The notes below the pieces were generated by a model that had not been told where the DNA came from, ran no database searches, and was given only the letters and a program-made list of their open reading frames with translations. Shown here one piece after another: positions 1-5,104 of a stretch of DNA of 8,566 bases. The stretch is taken from assembly GCA_025057795.1 (NCBI GenBank), contig JANXEP010000028.1, forward strand, positions 1 to 8,566, given 5' to 3'. The position numbers and the translations under genes are program-made. How positions within the stretch are numbered: position 1 is the first letter of the stretch; the number at the start of each line of letters is the position of its first letter. The stretch comes from Candidatus Bathyarchaeota archaeon (GTDB lineage Archaea > Thermoproteota > Bathyarchaeia > Bathyarchaeales > UBA233).

Positions 1-522
1 GGAACATACATGACAACGTATCTGGTCTCGAACAGGGGTCTAGGCAAAGACATGGCGAGTCTCCTGCATGGACTCAACTCCGCTGTAGGCGTCATCGGCT
101 CGTTAGGAGGAGGATACCTTGCGGACTTGTTTGGAAACAAAAGATGGCTGATAGTTGCATACAGCCTCGGCCTATTCGTTTACATGGGAATATGGCTGGG
201 CCCCCTCTGGACCCTGATCGTTATATATCTTGCAGGCGGCTATTTTGGAGCCAGCACAATGGGGCCCTCAATGGCGCTTGCAACTGAATTTTCGCCTAAA
301 AGCAGACGAGGCTTGGCCTTCAACTTTTTCATGCTTTCTACAAACATAATGGGTGCAGTAGCTCCAATTATAGCCGCAAAAATTATAGAACAATATAACA
401 TTGAAGCGTTATTTCCATTCGCCCTAGCAATTTCAATTATAAGCATAATATATTTACTTTTGTTGCCCAGAGAGAAAACATTCCCTCTGCAAAAATTAAC
501 CCCGCGAAATCGCAAGGCTTGA
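1..522 (+). CDS. MFS transporter, C-terminal part (5' end outside window)
   Basis: The frame is open from the first base and ends with TGA at 520-522, so the N-terminal half lies upstream of the window. The visible 173 residues contain about five hydrophobic helices (roughly residues 19-38, 49-66, 69-90, 108-130 and 139-156), as expected for the second half of a 12-helix Major Facilitator Superfamily carrier. Between the first two is a short cytoplasmic loop reading GGYLADLFGNKR, which fits the repeated MFS motif G-x-L-aD-r-x-G-r-k/r. A second loop, TEFSPKSRRG, fits the late MFS loop where E-x-x-P-x-x-x-R-G is common. It should be an integral membrane secondary transporter; the substrate cannot be read from this half. 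The ATG at base 10 is internal, not a start. The gene converges on the rhodanese gene 57 bases away. Confidence 0.85.
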   Translation, partial: GTYMTTYLVSNRGLGKDMASLLHGLNSAVGVIGSLGGGYLADLFGNKRWLIVAYSLGLFVYMGIWLGPLWTLIVIYLAGGYFGASTMGPSMALATEFSPKSRRGLAFNFFMLSTNIMGAVAPIIAAKIIEQYNIEALFPFALAISIISIIYLLLLPREKTFPLQKLTPRNRKA

Positions 523-533
523 TTGCGGGTTAA
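496..533. terminator. Hairpin over the MFS stop codon, possible terminator for the convergent genes
   Basis: TTAACC(C)CGC at 496-505 pairs with GCGGGTTAA at 525-533, nine pairs with one bulged C. Inside it AATC pairs with GATT, and the MFS stop codon lies within the structure. Read on the minus strand, the hairpin is followed by TTAATTTTT, a T-rich tail suited to ending the rhodanese transcript about 46 bases past its stop. On the plus strand no T tract follows, so a plus-strand terminator role is less likely. Archaeal termination relies mainly on U-rich tracts, so this is inference. Confidence 0.4.
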
Positions 534-578
534 AACGTAAAAATAAAGGGGAATTTAGCATGTTAGCCTGCCGTGTCG

Positions 579-1826
579 TCATTGAACCTTTTTGGCTCTT
601 GATTTGATTGCAAACCAGACCGTCAGAAGTACGAAGATTATGGTGGTTACGACGAAAGTCCATGTCCAGTATGCGGGCGTTGTACTCTTAGCCAACTCAT
701 CATAGTCAGCTTGGAGGCTTCGGTAGCTGCCCTGAAGCTCATCATAATTGCGTTGGAGACTATTGTAGCTGTTTTGAAGTGCGTTATAGCGGCTTTGCAG
801 CTCATTGTGGTCAGTTTGAAGTTCCATGTATTCGGAGCCCAATCCCTCATATGCAACGGGCAGTTGAAGGTCGGCTGTCCATTCTTGGGCTGATCCATCA
901 TAGATTTTTACATCCTTGTAGTTAAGAACCTCGCTTAGCACAAAATACATGGTGCTTGCATATCCGCCTACACCACAGTAAATAATTATTTCCTTTGTCT
1001 TGTCCGCGCCTATTATGCAGTTGGCAAAGGTTTCAAGCACATTAACGTCCTTGTAGGTTGCGTAATTCACGCCTGTGCCTGTGGCGTTAAGGTTTAGGTT
1101 CCAGAGCCAAGGAGTGGGAAAGCTTCTGGCAGTGGGAATATGCCCAACTCTTGCAGTCCAAGGTTCCTGTATAAAACCTAAATAAACTTCAGCGTCTCTG
1201 GAATCCACGATGATGGACTGTCCCACTTTGCTAGCGACGTATTGCTTAGAAACAATCATGCCTTTTTTCACAGTACCAGAATAAGTTTTGGGCGTTGGCA
1301 TGCGAGGAGTAGTTTCAGTTGAATATCTGTCAGCGACCCATTTATCATAACCACCGTCGAGAATGCAGACGTTTTCAATGCCAGCGTACAAAAGGGTTAT
1401 GGCAACCCTTGTGATGCCAGCTGTACTATAAAGGGCCAGAGGGATGGGAGCAAGCGGGCCGCTTGTGCCGCCAACAACAACCACTATGGAATCTCGGGTA
1501 ATGCTGGCATTGCCTATCAACTCAAATAGGTAATCTTCCGGAGGCATCTCCATCCAAGGAGCCTTTTCCCCGAAGGGCGGGTTTGCATACCAGAGGTAGT
1601 CTGGAACATTTATTGCCCCCGGAATGTGGCCAGCATTGTACAGATCTGGGCTTCTAATGTCAAGCACAACCAAATTTGTAAGGCGAAGGTTGGCGTTCAA
1701 CCAAGCAGTAGATACAATGGGCGGGGCCGATCGGGCTGGAGTCGATGAAACAGGCTTAATCAAAAGCGGCAAAATCACAGCTGAAACCATGAGAAGGCTC
1801 AATAATGCCGCTATTTTCTTCTTCAT
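579..1826 (-). CDS. Exported, membrane-anchored double-rhodanese sulfurtransferase with coiled-coil stalk
   Basis: The 415-residue protein starts with a signal-peptide-like MKKK plus hydrophobic segment (residues 5-23). Two rhodanese domains follow. Domain 1 (about 37-165) has the landmarks LDIRSPDLYNAGHIPGAINV and ILDGGYDKW, but at the active-loop position it reads VVVVGGTSG with no cysteine. Domain 2 (about 188-320) has VDSRDAEVYLG, GHIPTARS and the loop IIYCGVGGYAS, with C284 as the expected persulfide-forming cysteine. An inactive N-terminal and active C-terminal domain is the classic thiosulfate/mercaptopyruvate sulfurtransferase plan. Residues 335-380 form a regular coiled coil. A membrane helix follows at about 386-407, ending in a basic tail (KSRAKK). 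The signal peptide plus C-terminal anchor predicts that the rhodanese domains face outside the cell. The ATG at 1826 is preceded by GAGTGA, a reasonable ribosome-binding site. The sulfur donor and acceptor are unknown. Confidence 0.85.
   Translation of the reverse strand: MKKKIAALLSLLMVSAVILPLLIKPVSSTPARSAPPIVSTAWLNANLRLTNLVVLDIRSPDLYNAGHIPGAINVPDYLWYANPPFGEKAPWMEMPPEDYLFELIGNASITRDSIVVVVGGTSGPLAPIPLALYSTAGITRVAITLLYAGIENVCILDGGYDKWVADRYSTETTPRMPTPKTYSGTVKKGMIVSKQYVASKVGQSIIVDSRDAEVYLGFIQEPWTARVGHIPTARSFPTPWLWNLNLNATGTGVNYATYKDVNVLETFANCIIGADKTKEIIIYCGVGGYASTMYFVLSEVLNYKDVKIYDGSAQEWTADLQLPVAYEGLGSEYMELQTDHNELQSRYNALQNSYNSLQRNYDELQGSYRSLQADYDELAKSTTPAYWTWTFVVTTIIFVLLTVWFAIKSRAKKVQ
693..824 (-). 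repeat. Degenerate 21-bp tandem repeat encoding seven-residue coiled-coil units
   Basis: This stretch of the rhodanese gene encodes six successive heptads plus a partial seventh: ELQTDHN, ELQSRYN, ALQNSYN, SLQRNYD, ELQGSYR, SLQADYD, ELAK. Leu recurs at residues 336, 343, 350, 357, 364, 371 and 378. Tyr or His recurs at 340, 347, 354, 361, 368 and 375. The 3-4 spacing fits Tyr at heptad position a and Leu at d. The DNA copies have diverged, so the repeat is held mainly at the protein level. It opens a spurious frame on the opposite strand. Confidence 0.8.
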
Positions 1827-1840
1827 TTCGGTTCACTCGG

Positions 1841-1877
1841 TCTTATAATTTTAAGTAGAACCATGTATAAATTTTGT
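1841..1877 (-). promoter_or_regulatory. Probable TATA promoter of the rhodanese gene
   Basis: Read on the minus strand, bases 1873-1865 give AATTTATAC, a good archaeal TATA-box match. A start site about 25 bases downstream would fall near 1843, leaving a short leader before the ATG at 1826. A second A/T-rich element (AAAATTATAAG, 1852-1842) lies too close to the ATG to serve as the TATA box unless translation starts further in. Confidence 0.45.
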
Positions 1878-1923
1878 GATTCTTAATGATTACCGCATAC
1901 CCTCAATGCTTTAGAGAGTTGAA

Positions 1924-1945
1924 AACCCTCATATATCGCAGGGTT
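1924..1945 (+). promoter_or_regulatory. TATA box bracketed by the inverted repeat AACCCT-N10-AGGGTT
   Basis: AACCCT (1924-1929) and AGGGTT (1940-1945) are perfect reverse complements, and the ten-base spacer holds CATATATC, a plausible TATA element. A start site about 25 bases on (near 1960) would give a leader of roughly 27 bases before the ATG at 1987. A third half-site, ACCCTCA, sits at 1899-1905, 26 bases upstream of the identical heptamer at 1925-1931. A regulator bound here would compete with TBP, so repression of the aldolase gene is the simplest reading. No regulator can be assigned. Confidence 0.45.
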
Positions 1946-1986
1946 GTTGACAAATTTACTGCAAAACAAAAGGGCTGTGAATATAA

Positions 1987-2904
1987 ATGGATGATAAAGC
2001 TCGGGGGTTTAAAATTGAACTTAAAGGCGTCATCGTGCCCATGTTGACGCCGTTCAAGGAAAACGGAGACTTGAACGTCGAAGCTTTAAGAATGTTAACG
2101 GACCGGCTTATTGAACAGGGTGTGCACGGTTTGTTCCCTGTAAGCAGCATCGGTGAAGCAGCAAAATTAAGCATGGAAGAAAAGAAAACCATAATCAAAA
2201 CCGTCGTGGATGCTGCAAATGGCCGTGTTCCCGTGATAGCTGGCACAGGTTTCCCCGATGACAGGCGGACTTTACAGCTCACAAAGTTCGCACAAGACAG
2301 CGGAGCTGACGCAGCGCTAATAGTGGAGCCATACTACCAGAAACCCTCAGCTGAAGCATTATACGACTATTATAAGACTATCAACGACCATGTGAAAGAT
2401 TTCCCACTAGTGTTATACAATATCCCGCCTTTCGCCGGATACGAACTGACCCCTGAATTTGTGGCTAAATGCGCAGACTTAGAAAACATTGTAGCCATCA
2501 AAGACAGCGGCGGAGACATGAGCAAAATCAACTTCATGTTATACTTAGCTGGCGAAAAAATGGCGGTATTACAAGGCATAGACATACTCCTACTTCCTTC
2601 TCTGGCAATAGGGTCTCCTGGTGGAATGGTTGGAGGCGCCAACGTAGCTGCGAAAATGGAAGTGGAAATGTACAAAACCTTTATTGAAGGAAACCTTGAA
2701 AAGGCAAAGAAAATCCATAACAAACTTGTGCCGCTCTGGTTTGTGTTAGGCGGATACGGAACTTTTCCCGTAGCATATAAAGAGGCTGTCACAATGATGG
2801 GAATACCGATGGGGCCAGCCAGAAAACCTGTTGAACAATTGAAGGACGAGCAGAAAAAGAAGTTAAAAGAGATTCTTGAAGAATGCGGGTTACTACTAAA
2901 TTGA
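1987..2904 (+). CDS. DapA/KDG-aldolase-family class I lyase (pyruvate-type aldolase, substrate uncertain)
   Basis: The 305-residue protein has the full length of the dihydrodipicolinate synthase/N-acetylneuraminate lyase family, a cytoplasmic TIM barrel. Landmarks in order are GVIVPMLTPF (14-23), SSIGE (53-57, where the family has TTGE), EPYYQKP (114-120), LYNIPPFAG (143-151) with the catalytic Tyr144, AIKDSGG (170-176) with Lys172 as the Schiff-base lysine, and GGANV (216-220). In Escherichia coli DapA the second Thr of TTGE and an Arg after the YNVPS motif are needed for the reaction and for binding aspartate semialdehyde. Here they are Ile55 and Phe149. The enzyme should therefore still form a Schiff base with a 2-oxo acid, but is unlikely to be true DapA. 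2-keto-3-deoxy-sugar-acid or 4-hydroxy-2-oxoglutarate cleavage are candidates. The start is the only ATG before the barrel; GTGA (1976-1979) may be its ribosome-binding site. A dehydrogenase gene follows on the same strand. Confidence 0.87.
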   Translation: MDDKARGFKIELKGVIVPMLTPFKENGDLNVEALRMLTDRLIEQGVHGLFPVSSIGEAAKLSMEEKKTIIKTVVDAANGRVPVIAGTGFPDDRRTLQLTKFAQDSGADAALIVEPYYQKPSAEALYDYYKTINDHVKDFPLVLYNIPPFAGYELTPEFVAKCADLENIVAIKDSGGDMSKINFMLYLAGEKMAVLQGIDILLLPSLAIGSPGGMVGGANVAAKMEVEMYKTFIEGNLEKAKKIHNKLVPLWFVLGGYGTFPVAYKEAVTMMGIPMGPARKPVEQLKDEQKKKLKEILEECGLLLN

Positions 2905-2957
2905 AAATGCAAACGAAACTTGGTATTCAAGCCTCCATAATAACCGTTTATTGTCGG

Positions 2958-2967
2958 GCTACGTAGC
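2958..2967. repeat. Perfect 10-bp palindrome GCTACGTAGC between aldolase and dehydrogenase genes
   Basis: This self-complementary decamer lies in the 93-base gap after the aldolase stop and about 30 bases before the TTG start of the dehydrogenase. It could be a small operator or an mRNA structure, or it may be chance. No clear TATA element is visible with it, so co-transcription of the two genes remains likely. Confidence 0.3.
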
Positions 2968-2997
2968 TAATTTTGACCCAAAATGCGGGGGAATGTG

Positions 2998-4016
2998 TTG
3001 AAACCGAAATTGTATGTTACCGGCGGCATTCCGGAAGCAGGCTTGAAAATTATGAGCAAGTATTTCGAGATTGAAGTTTGGCCTGAATATTCTCCAGCTC
3101 CGAAAAGTGTAATCGTGGAAAAGGTCAAAGATGTTGACGGTTTAGTGTCGCATACGCCCAACAAAATAGACGCAGAGGTTTTTGACGCAGCATCCAAATT
3201 GAAGATCATAGCCCAATACGGCGTTGGATTCGATAATATAGATGTGGCTGAAGCCACTAGAAGAGGAATATATGTGACAAACACGCCTGGTGTTCTGACC
3301 GAAACAACGGCAGATTTCGCTTGGGCTTTGCTTTTGGCAGTTGCAAGACGAGTTGTTGAAGCTGACAGATTCATACGGACTGGGCAATGGAAAGCTTATC
3401 TGCATTCCTGCATGATGCTGGGTAAAGACGCTCATGGTTCAACTTTAGGCGTGATAGGCGCTGGCAGAATCGGGCAGGCTGTGGCAAGGAGGGCGAAGGG
3501 GTTCAACATGAAAATATTATATTACGATGTAGAACCGCGCCCGCAAATGGAGAGGAAGCTGAGTGCAAAACGTGTCGATCTAGATACGCTTTTACGTGAA
3601 TCAGATTTTGTAAGCATACACGTCCCACTAACAAAGGAAACTTATCATTTGATAAATGCTGAAAAGATTAAACTCATGAAAAAACAGCCTACCTAATAAA
3701 TAACTCAAGAGGAGCGGTGGTTGATGAAAAAGCATTATGTGAGGCCTTGTTGGAAGGTAGGATCGCCGGTGCATGGCTTGATGTTTTCGAGCAAGAACCA
3801 ATATCAATGGATAATCTACTGTTAAAACTGGACAATGTTGTGCTAGCGCCTCACATATCCAGTGCAAGCCATGAAACTCGGTCAAAGATGGCAGAAGTGG
3901 TTGCGCAGAACTTAATCGCGTTTTTTGAGGGGAGAAAACCGCCAAACCTCGTTAATCCGGAAGTGATAAAAATAAAACCGCCCATGAAACGTTTTTCAGC
4001 GCTCAAGAAGCTTTAA
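2998..4016 (+). pseudogene. gyaR: D-2-hydroxyacid dehydrogenase, glyoxylate/hydroxypyruvate reductase type, split by a 1-base frameshift
   Basis: Two consecutive frames together encode one NAD(P)H-dependent D-2-hydroxyacid dehydrogenase. Frame one runs from the start to a TAA at 3694-3696; the continuation runs in the -1 frame to TAA at 4014-4016. Joined at the six-A run (3679-3684), the protein reads LMKK then TAYLINNSRG and is about 339 residues, normal for archaeal GyaR-type enzymes. Counting from the in-frame ATG at 2983, the nucleotide-binding loop GAGRIG is at 159-164, with Asp182 after the next strand. The catalytic Arg243, Glu272 and His291 all lie in the second piece, so the first piece alone would be inactive. 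I chose TTG at 2998 because GGGGG (2987-2991) sits six bases before it and the resulting MKPKLYVTGGIPEAG aligns with the start of Pyrococcus GyaR as I remember it. Whether this is an assembly error, a true mutation or programmed slippage is unresolved. Confidence 0.8.
3679..3684 (+). other. Frameshift site: run of six A within the dehydrogenase gene
   Basis: The first frame reads ATG AAA AAA CAG CCT ACC TAA. One extra A, or a -1 slip of the tRNA-Lys on the second AAA, gives ATG AAA AAA ACA GCC TAC CTA, which restores the family sequence K-K-T-A-Y-L-I-N. I see no Shine-Dalgarno-like stimulator just upstream and no strong stem-loop just downstream. A homopolymer deletion or sequencing error is therefore the simplest explanation. 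Confidence 0.75.
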
Positions 4017-4324
4017 CTTGAATGTTCCTTTAGTACATCATAATATGCTTTTAAATACTCTTTTCCTTTTTCGGTTATCATGTAAACTTTTCTTACACGT
4101 CCGCCATGCTTTAGTTTTTGACTTGTTAGGAAGCCTTCGTGTTCCAGCGTATTAAGTAGCGGATATAGGATGCCGTGGCGTACTTTCACGCCTGAGATAG
4201 CTTCTATCTGCTTTTTTATTTTGTAGCCCCACATGGGTTCCGCGCCTACAAGTCTTAATATATGGATGTCTAGCAAGTTTTTGATTACGCGTTGAACAAT
4301 TTCTTTTTTGAAGTTTTCCCTCAT
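4013..4324 (-). CDS. PadR-family winged-helix transcriptional regulator
   Basis: This 103-residue protein is a minimal PadR regulator. The N-terminal helix (LLDIHILRLVGAEPMWGYKIKKQIE, about 17-41) contains the family signature in which a hydrophobic helix is followed by M-x-G-Y-x-I. It is followed by HGILYPLLNTLEHEGFL (about 50-66), the recognition helix with the conserved Y-P-L-L-x-x-L-E. The wing reads GGRVRKVYMITEKGKEYL (about 74-91). Only about a dozen residues follow, so it has a short dimerisation helix and no ligand domain. PadR proteins usually repress transporter or stress genes and often their own gene. The target is not obvious, since no exporter gene adjoins it. It ends convergently with the dehydrogenase in a shared TTAA (4013-4016) and diverges from the second PadR gene. 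The sequence upstream of its ATG gives only a weak ribosome-binding match. Confidence 0.85.
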   Translation of the reverse strand: MRENFKKEIVQRVIKNLLDIHILRLVGAEPMWGYKIKKQIEAISGVKVRHGILYPLLNTLEHEGFLTSQKLKHGGRVRKVYMITEKGKEYLKAYYDVLKEHSS

Positions 4325-4371
4325 ACGTCAACGCTTCTTATGTGTTCTGTTTTTGACTTATCTTCTTGTGG

Positions 4372-4413
4372 TTTTTATATAGTTTGTGCAAGGGTTGTGC
4401 ATGGGGTTTGTGC
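4372..4413 (-). promoter_or_regulatory. TATA box of the minus-strand PadR gene with three TTGTGC direct repeats behind it
   Basis: On the minus strand, bases 4381-4372 read TATATAAAAA, a strong archaeal TATA element about 50 bases before the ATG at 4324, implying a start site near 4351. Directly upstream of it in the minus-strand sense, TTGTGC (plus-strand orientation) occurs at 4384-4389, 4395-4400 and 4408-4413. The spacings are 11 and 13 bases, close to one helical turn. The array could bind an activator or compete with TFB at its recognition site. Function is inferred from position only. Confidence 0.45.
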
Positions 4414-4420
4414 GTTTATT

Positions 4421-4448
4421 GTATGCCTTAATATGCTTTTATGCATAC
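4421..4448. repeat. TATGC repeat cluster with inverted GTATGC/GCATAC in the PadR intergenic region
   Basis: TATGC occurs at 4422-4426, 4432-4436 and 4440-4444, the last within the palindrome TATGCATA (4440-4447). The outer GTATGC (4421-4426) and GCATAC (4443-4448) form a perfect inverted pair with a 16-base spacer. The cluster lies midway between the two divergent promoters, a fitting place for a shared regulatory site. AT-rich sequence makes chance occurrence possible. Confidence 0.3.
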
Positions 4449-4484
4449 TCTTTAAGCATGAACCTTTATATCTTCATTTAGGCT

Positions 4485-4493
4485 CTTATAAAG
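4485..4493 (+). promoter_or_regulatory. Probable TATA box of the plus-strand PadR gene
   Basis: CTTATAAAG is a close match to the archaeal TATA consensus. A start site about 25 bases downstream falls near 4513-4516, inside palindrome A, and leaves a leader of about 50-60 bases containing palindrome B. An alternative TTTATAT lies at 4465-4471. Confidence 0.5.
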
Positions 4494-4498
4494 CCGGA

Positions 4499-4518
4499 TA
4501 TGTCTAAAATAAGACATA
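4499..4518. promoter_or_regulatory. Palindrome A, TATGTCT-N6-AGACATA, candidate PadR operator at the start site
   Basis: Seven-base perfect arms flank a six-base A-rich spacer, six bases downstream of the TATA box. The ATGT/ACAT outer half-sites resemble those described for PadR-family operators, although the usual spacing differs. It shares GTCTAA and AGACA half-site cores with palindrome B. Occupation would block the predicted start site of the plus-strand PadR gene, which suggests autorepression. Confidence 0.55.
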
Positions 4519-4528
4519 ATGTATCCAA

Positions 4529-4551
4529 GTCTAACAGAAAGACTGTTAGAC
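4529..4551. promoter_or_regulatory. Palindrome B, GTCTAACAG-N5-CTGTTAGAC, second operator or leader hairpin
   Basis: The nine-base arms are perfectly complementary around the five-base spacer AAAGA. Its centre (4540) is 31.5 bases from the centre of palindrome A (4508.5), three turns of B-DNA. This would place two bound dimers on the same helix face. In RNA the same sequence would fold into a stable nine-pair hairpin ending 14 bases before the GGATGA ribosome-binding element, so a leader role is also possible. Confidence 0.6.
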
Positions 4552-4567
4552 AAAACTACAAAAAAGG

Positions 4568-5017
4568 ATGAAGAACATGAATAACTCCAAAGAAGTTCAA
4601 ATTAAACTCATGAAAGGTCTCTTAGACTTGATAGTCCTCCAATTCCTAAGCACAAGTCCTATGCACGGCTATCAAATAATAACAAAAATCCGCAAAACCT
4701 TCGGAGTCTACTTTGGCCCTAGCACCGTTTATCCTCTGCTTAACAGTCTAGAAAAAAGTGGATATGTAAAAAGCGAGTGGGACATGAAAAACGACAGGCC
4801 TAGAAAGGTTTATAGGCTAACTGTTGAAGGCCAAAACTTTTTGAACTTCACGGAGTACTCTCTCAACCTAATATGCAAGAAAATAGGTGCTTCGGGAATT
4901 CAAAAAGAGTCCTTAATGGAAGAAGATATGACACATGCCGCTCTCACCCCACTTATCAAAAATTTGAAAGACAAAACAGCTCATACGACGACAAACCAAA
5001 AGCTAAGCGCCTTCTAA
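4568..5017 (+). CDS. PadR-family winged-helix transcriptional regulator
   Basis: This second PadR protein (149 residues) shows the same core as its divergent neighbour. A helix LLDLIVLQFLSTSPMHGYQII is at about 18-38, the recognition segment FGPSTVYPLLNSLEKSGYV is at about 49-67, and the wing DRPRKVYRLTVEGQNFL is at about 76-92. About 57 residues follow, a longer tail likely to form the dimerisation helix plus a polar end. Translation could start at ATG 4568 or, with a better ribosome-binding site (GGATGA at 4566-4571, five bases before), at ATG 4577; the core is unaffected. The gene is preceded by two related palindromes, so it probably regulates itself. The target may include the downstream amidohydrolase cluster, but 87 bases with their own A/T-rich element separate them. 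The two PadR proteins differ clearly in sequence, so this is not a recent duplication. Confidence 0.85.
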   Translation: MKNMNNSKEVQIKLMKGLLDLIVLQFLSTSPMHGYQIITKIRKTFGVYFGPSTVYPLLNSLEKSGYVKSEWDMKNDRPRKVYRLTVEGQNFLNFTEYSLNLICKKIGASGIQKESLMEEDMTHAALTPLIKNLKDKTAHTTTNQKLSAF

Positions 5018-5058
5018 ATTTAGCATCTATTCAAAACCATTAACGAAAGTAAAGTTGA

Positions 5059-5103
5059 TACTATTTTTATCAGTGGCCCCCATCATAGATTACTGGGGGC
5101 AAA
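5059..5103 (+). promoter_or_regulatory. Amidohydrolase leader: A/T-rich element, seven-pair hairpin and G-rich ribosome-binding site
   Basis: TACTATTTTTATC (5059-5071) is a weak TATA-like element. GCCCCCA (5076-5082) is the exact reverse complement of TGGGGGC (5094-5100), separated by an 11-base loop. The right arm contains GGGGG, which lies five bases before the TTG start and can pair with the CCUCC of 16S rRNA. If transcription starts upstream of 5076, the hairpin would hide the ribosome-binding site. If it starts near 5091, the left arm would be absent from the message. Confidence 0.45.
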
Positions 5104-5104
5104 T

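Noticed and set aside
693..824. Considered as a CRISPR-like or satellite repeat because of its 21-base periodicity
   Set aside because: The copies are contiguous and divergent, lie in frame inside a gene and encode a heptad coiled coil; there are no spacers.
711..893. Plus-strand open frame opposite the rhodanese coiled-coil region
   Set aside because: It mirrors the 21-base repeat of the real gene on the other strand, has no ribosome-binding site and resembles no protein family.
2370..2930. Minus-strand frame within the aldolase gene
   Set aside because: It is a shadow of a well-conserved plus-strand enzyme, low in complexity with many Ser, Phe and Ile, and no motif.
3679..3696. Programmed -1 frameshifting as the main explanation of the split dehydrogenase
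   Set aside because: No Shine-Dalgarno stimulator or downstream structure is visible, and a one-base homopolymer error is simpler; it is kept only as an alternative.
3717..4016. Independent small gene starting at ATG 3717
   Set aside because: Its sequence is the exact continuation of the dehydrogenase, and the conserved NNSRG motif lies upstream of this ATG in the same frame, so it is not a separate gene.
4292..4507. Plus-strand open frame across the PadR intergenic region
   Set aside because: It overlaps the minus PadR start and both predicted promoters, is rich in Cys and Phe from AT-rich DNA, and shows no domain.
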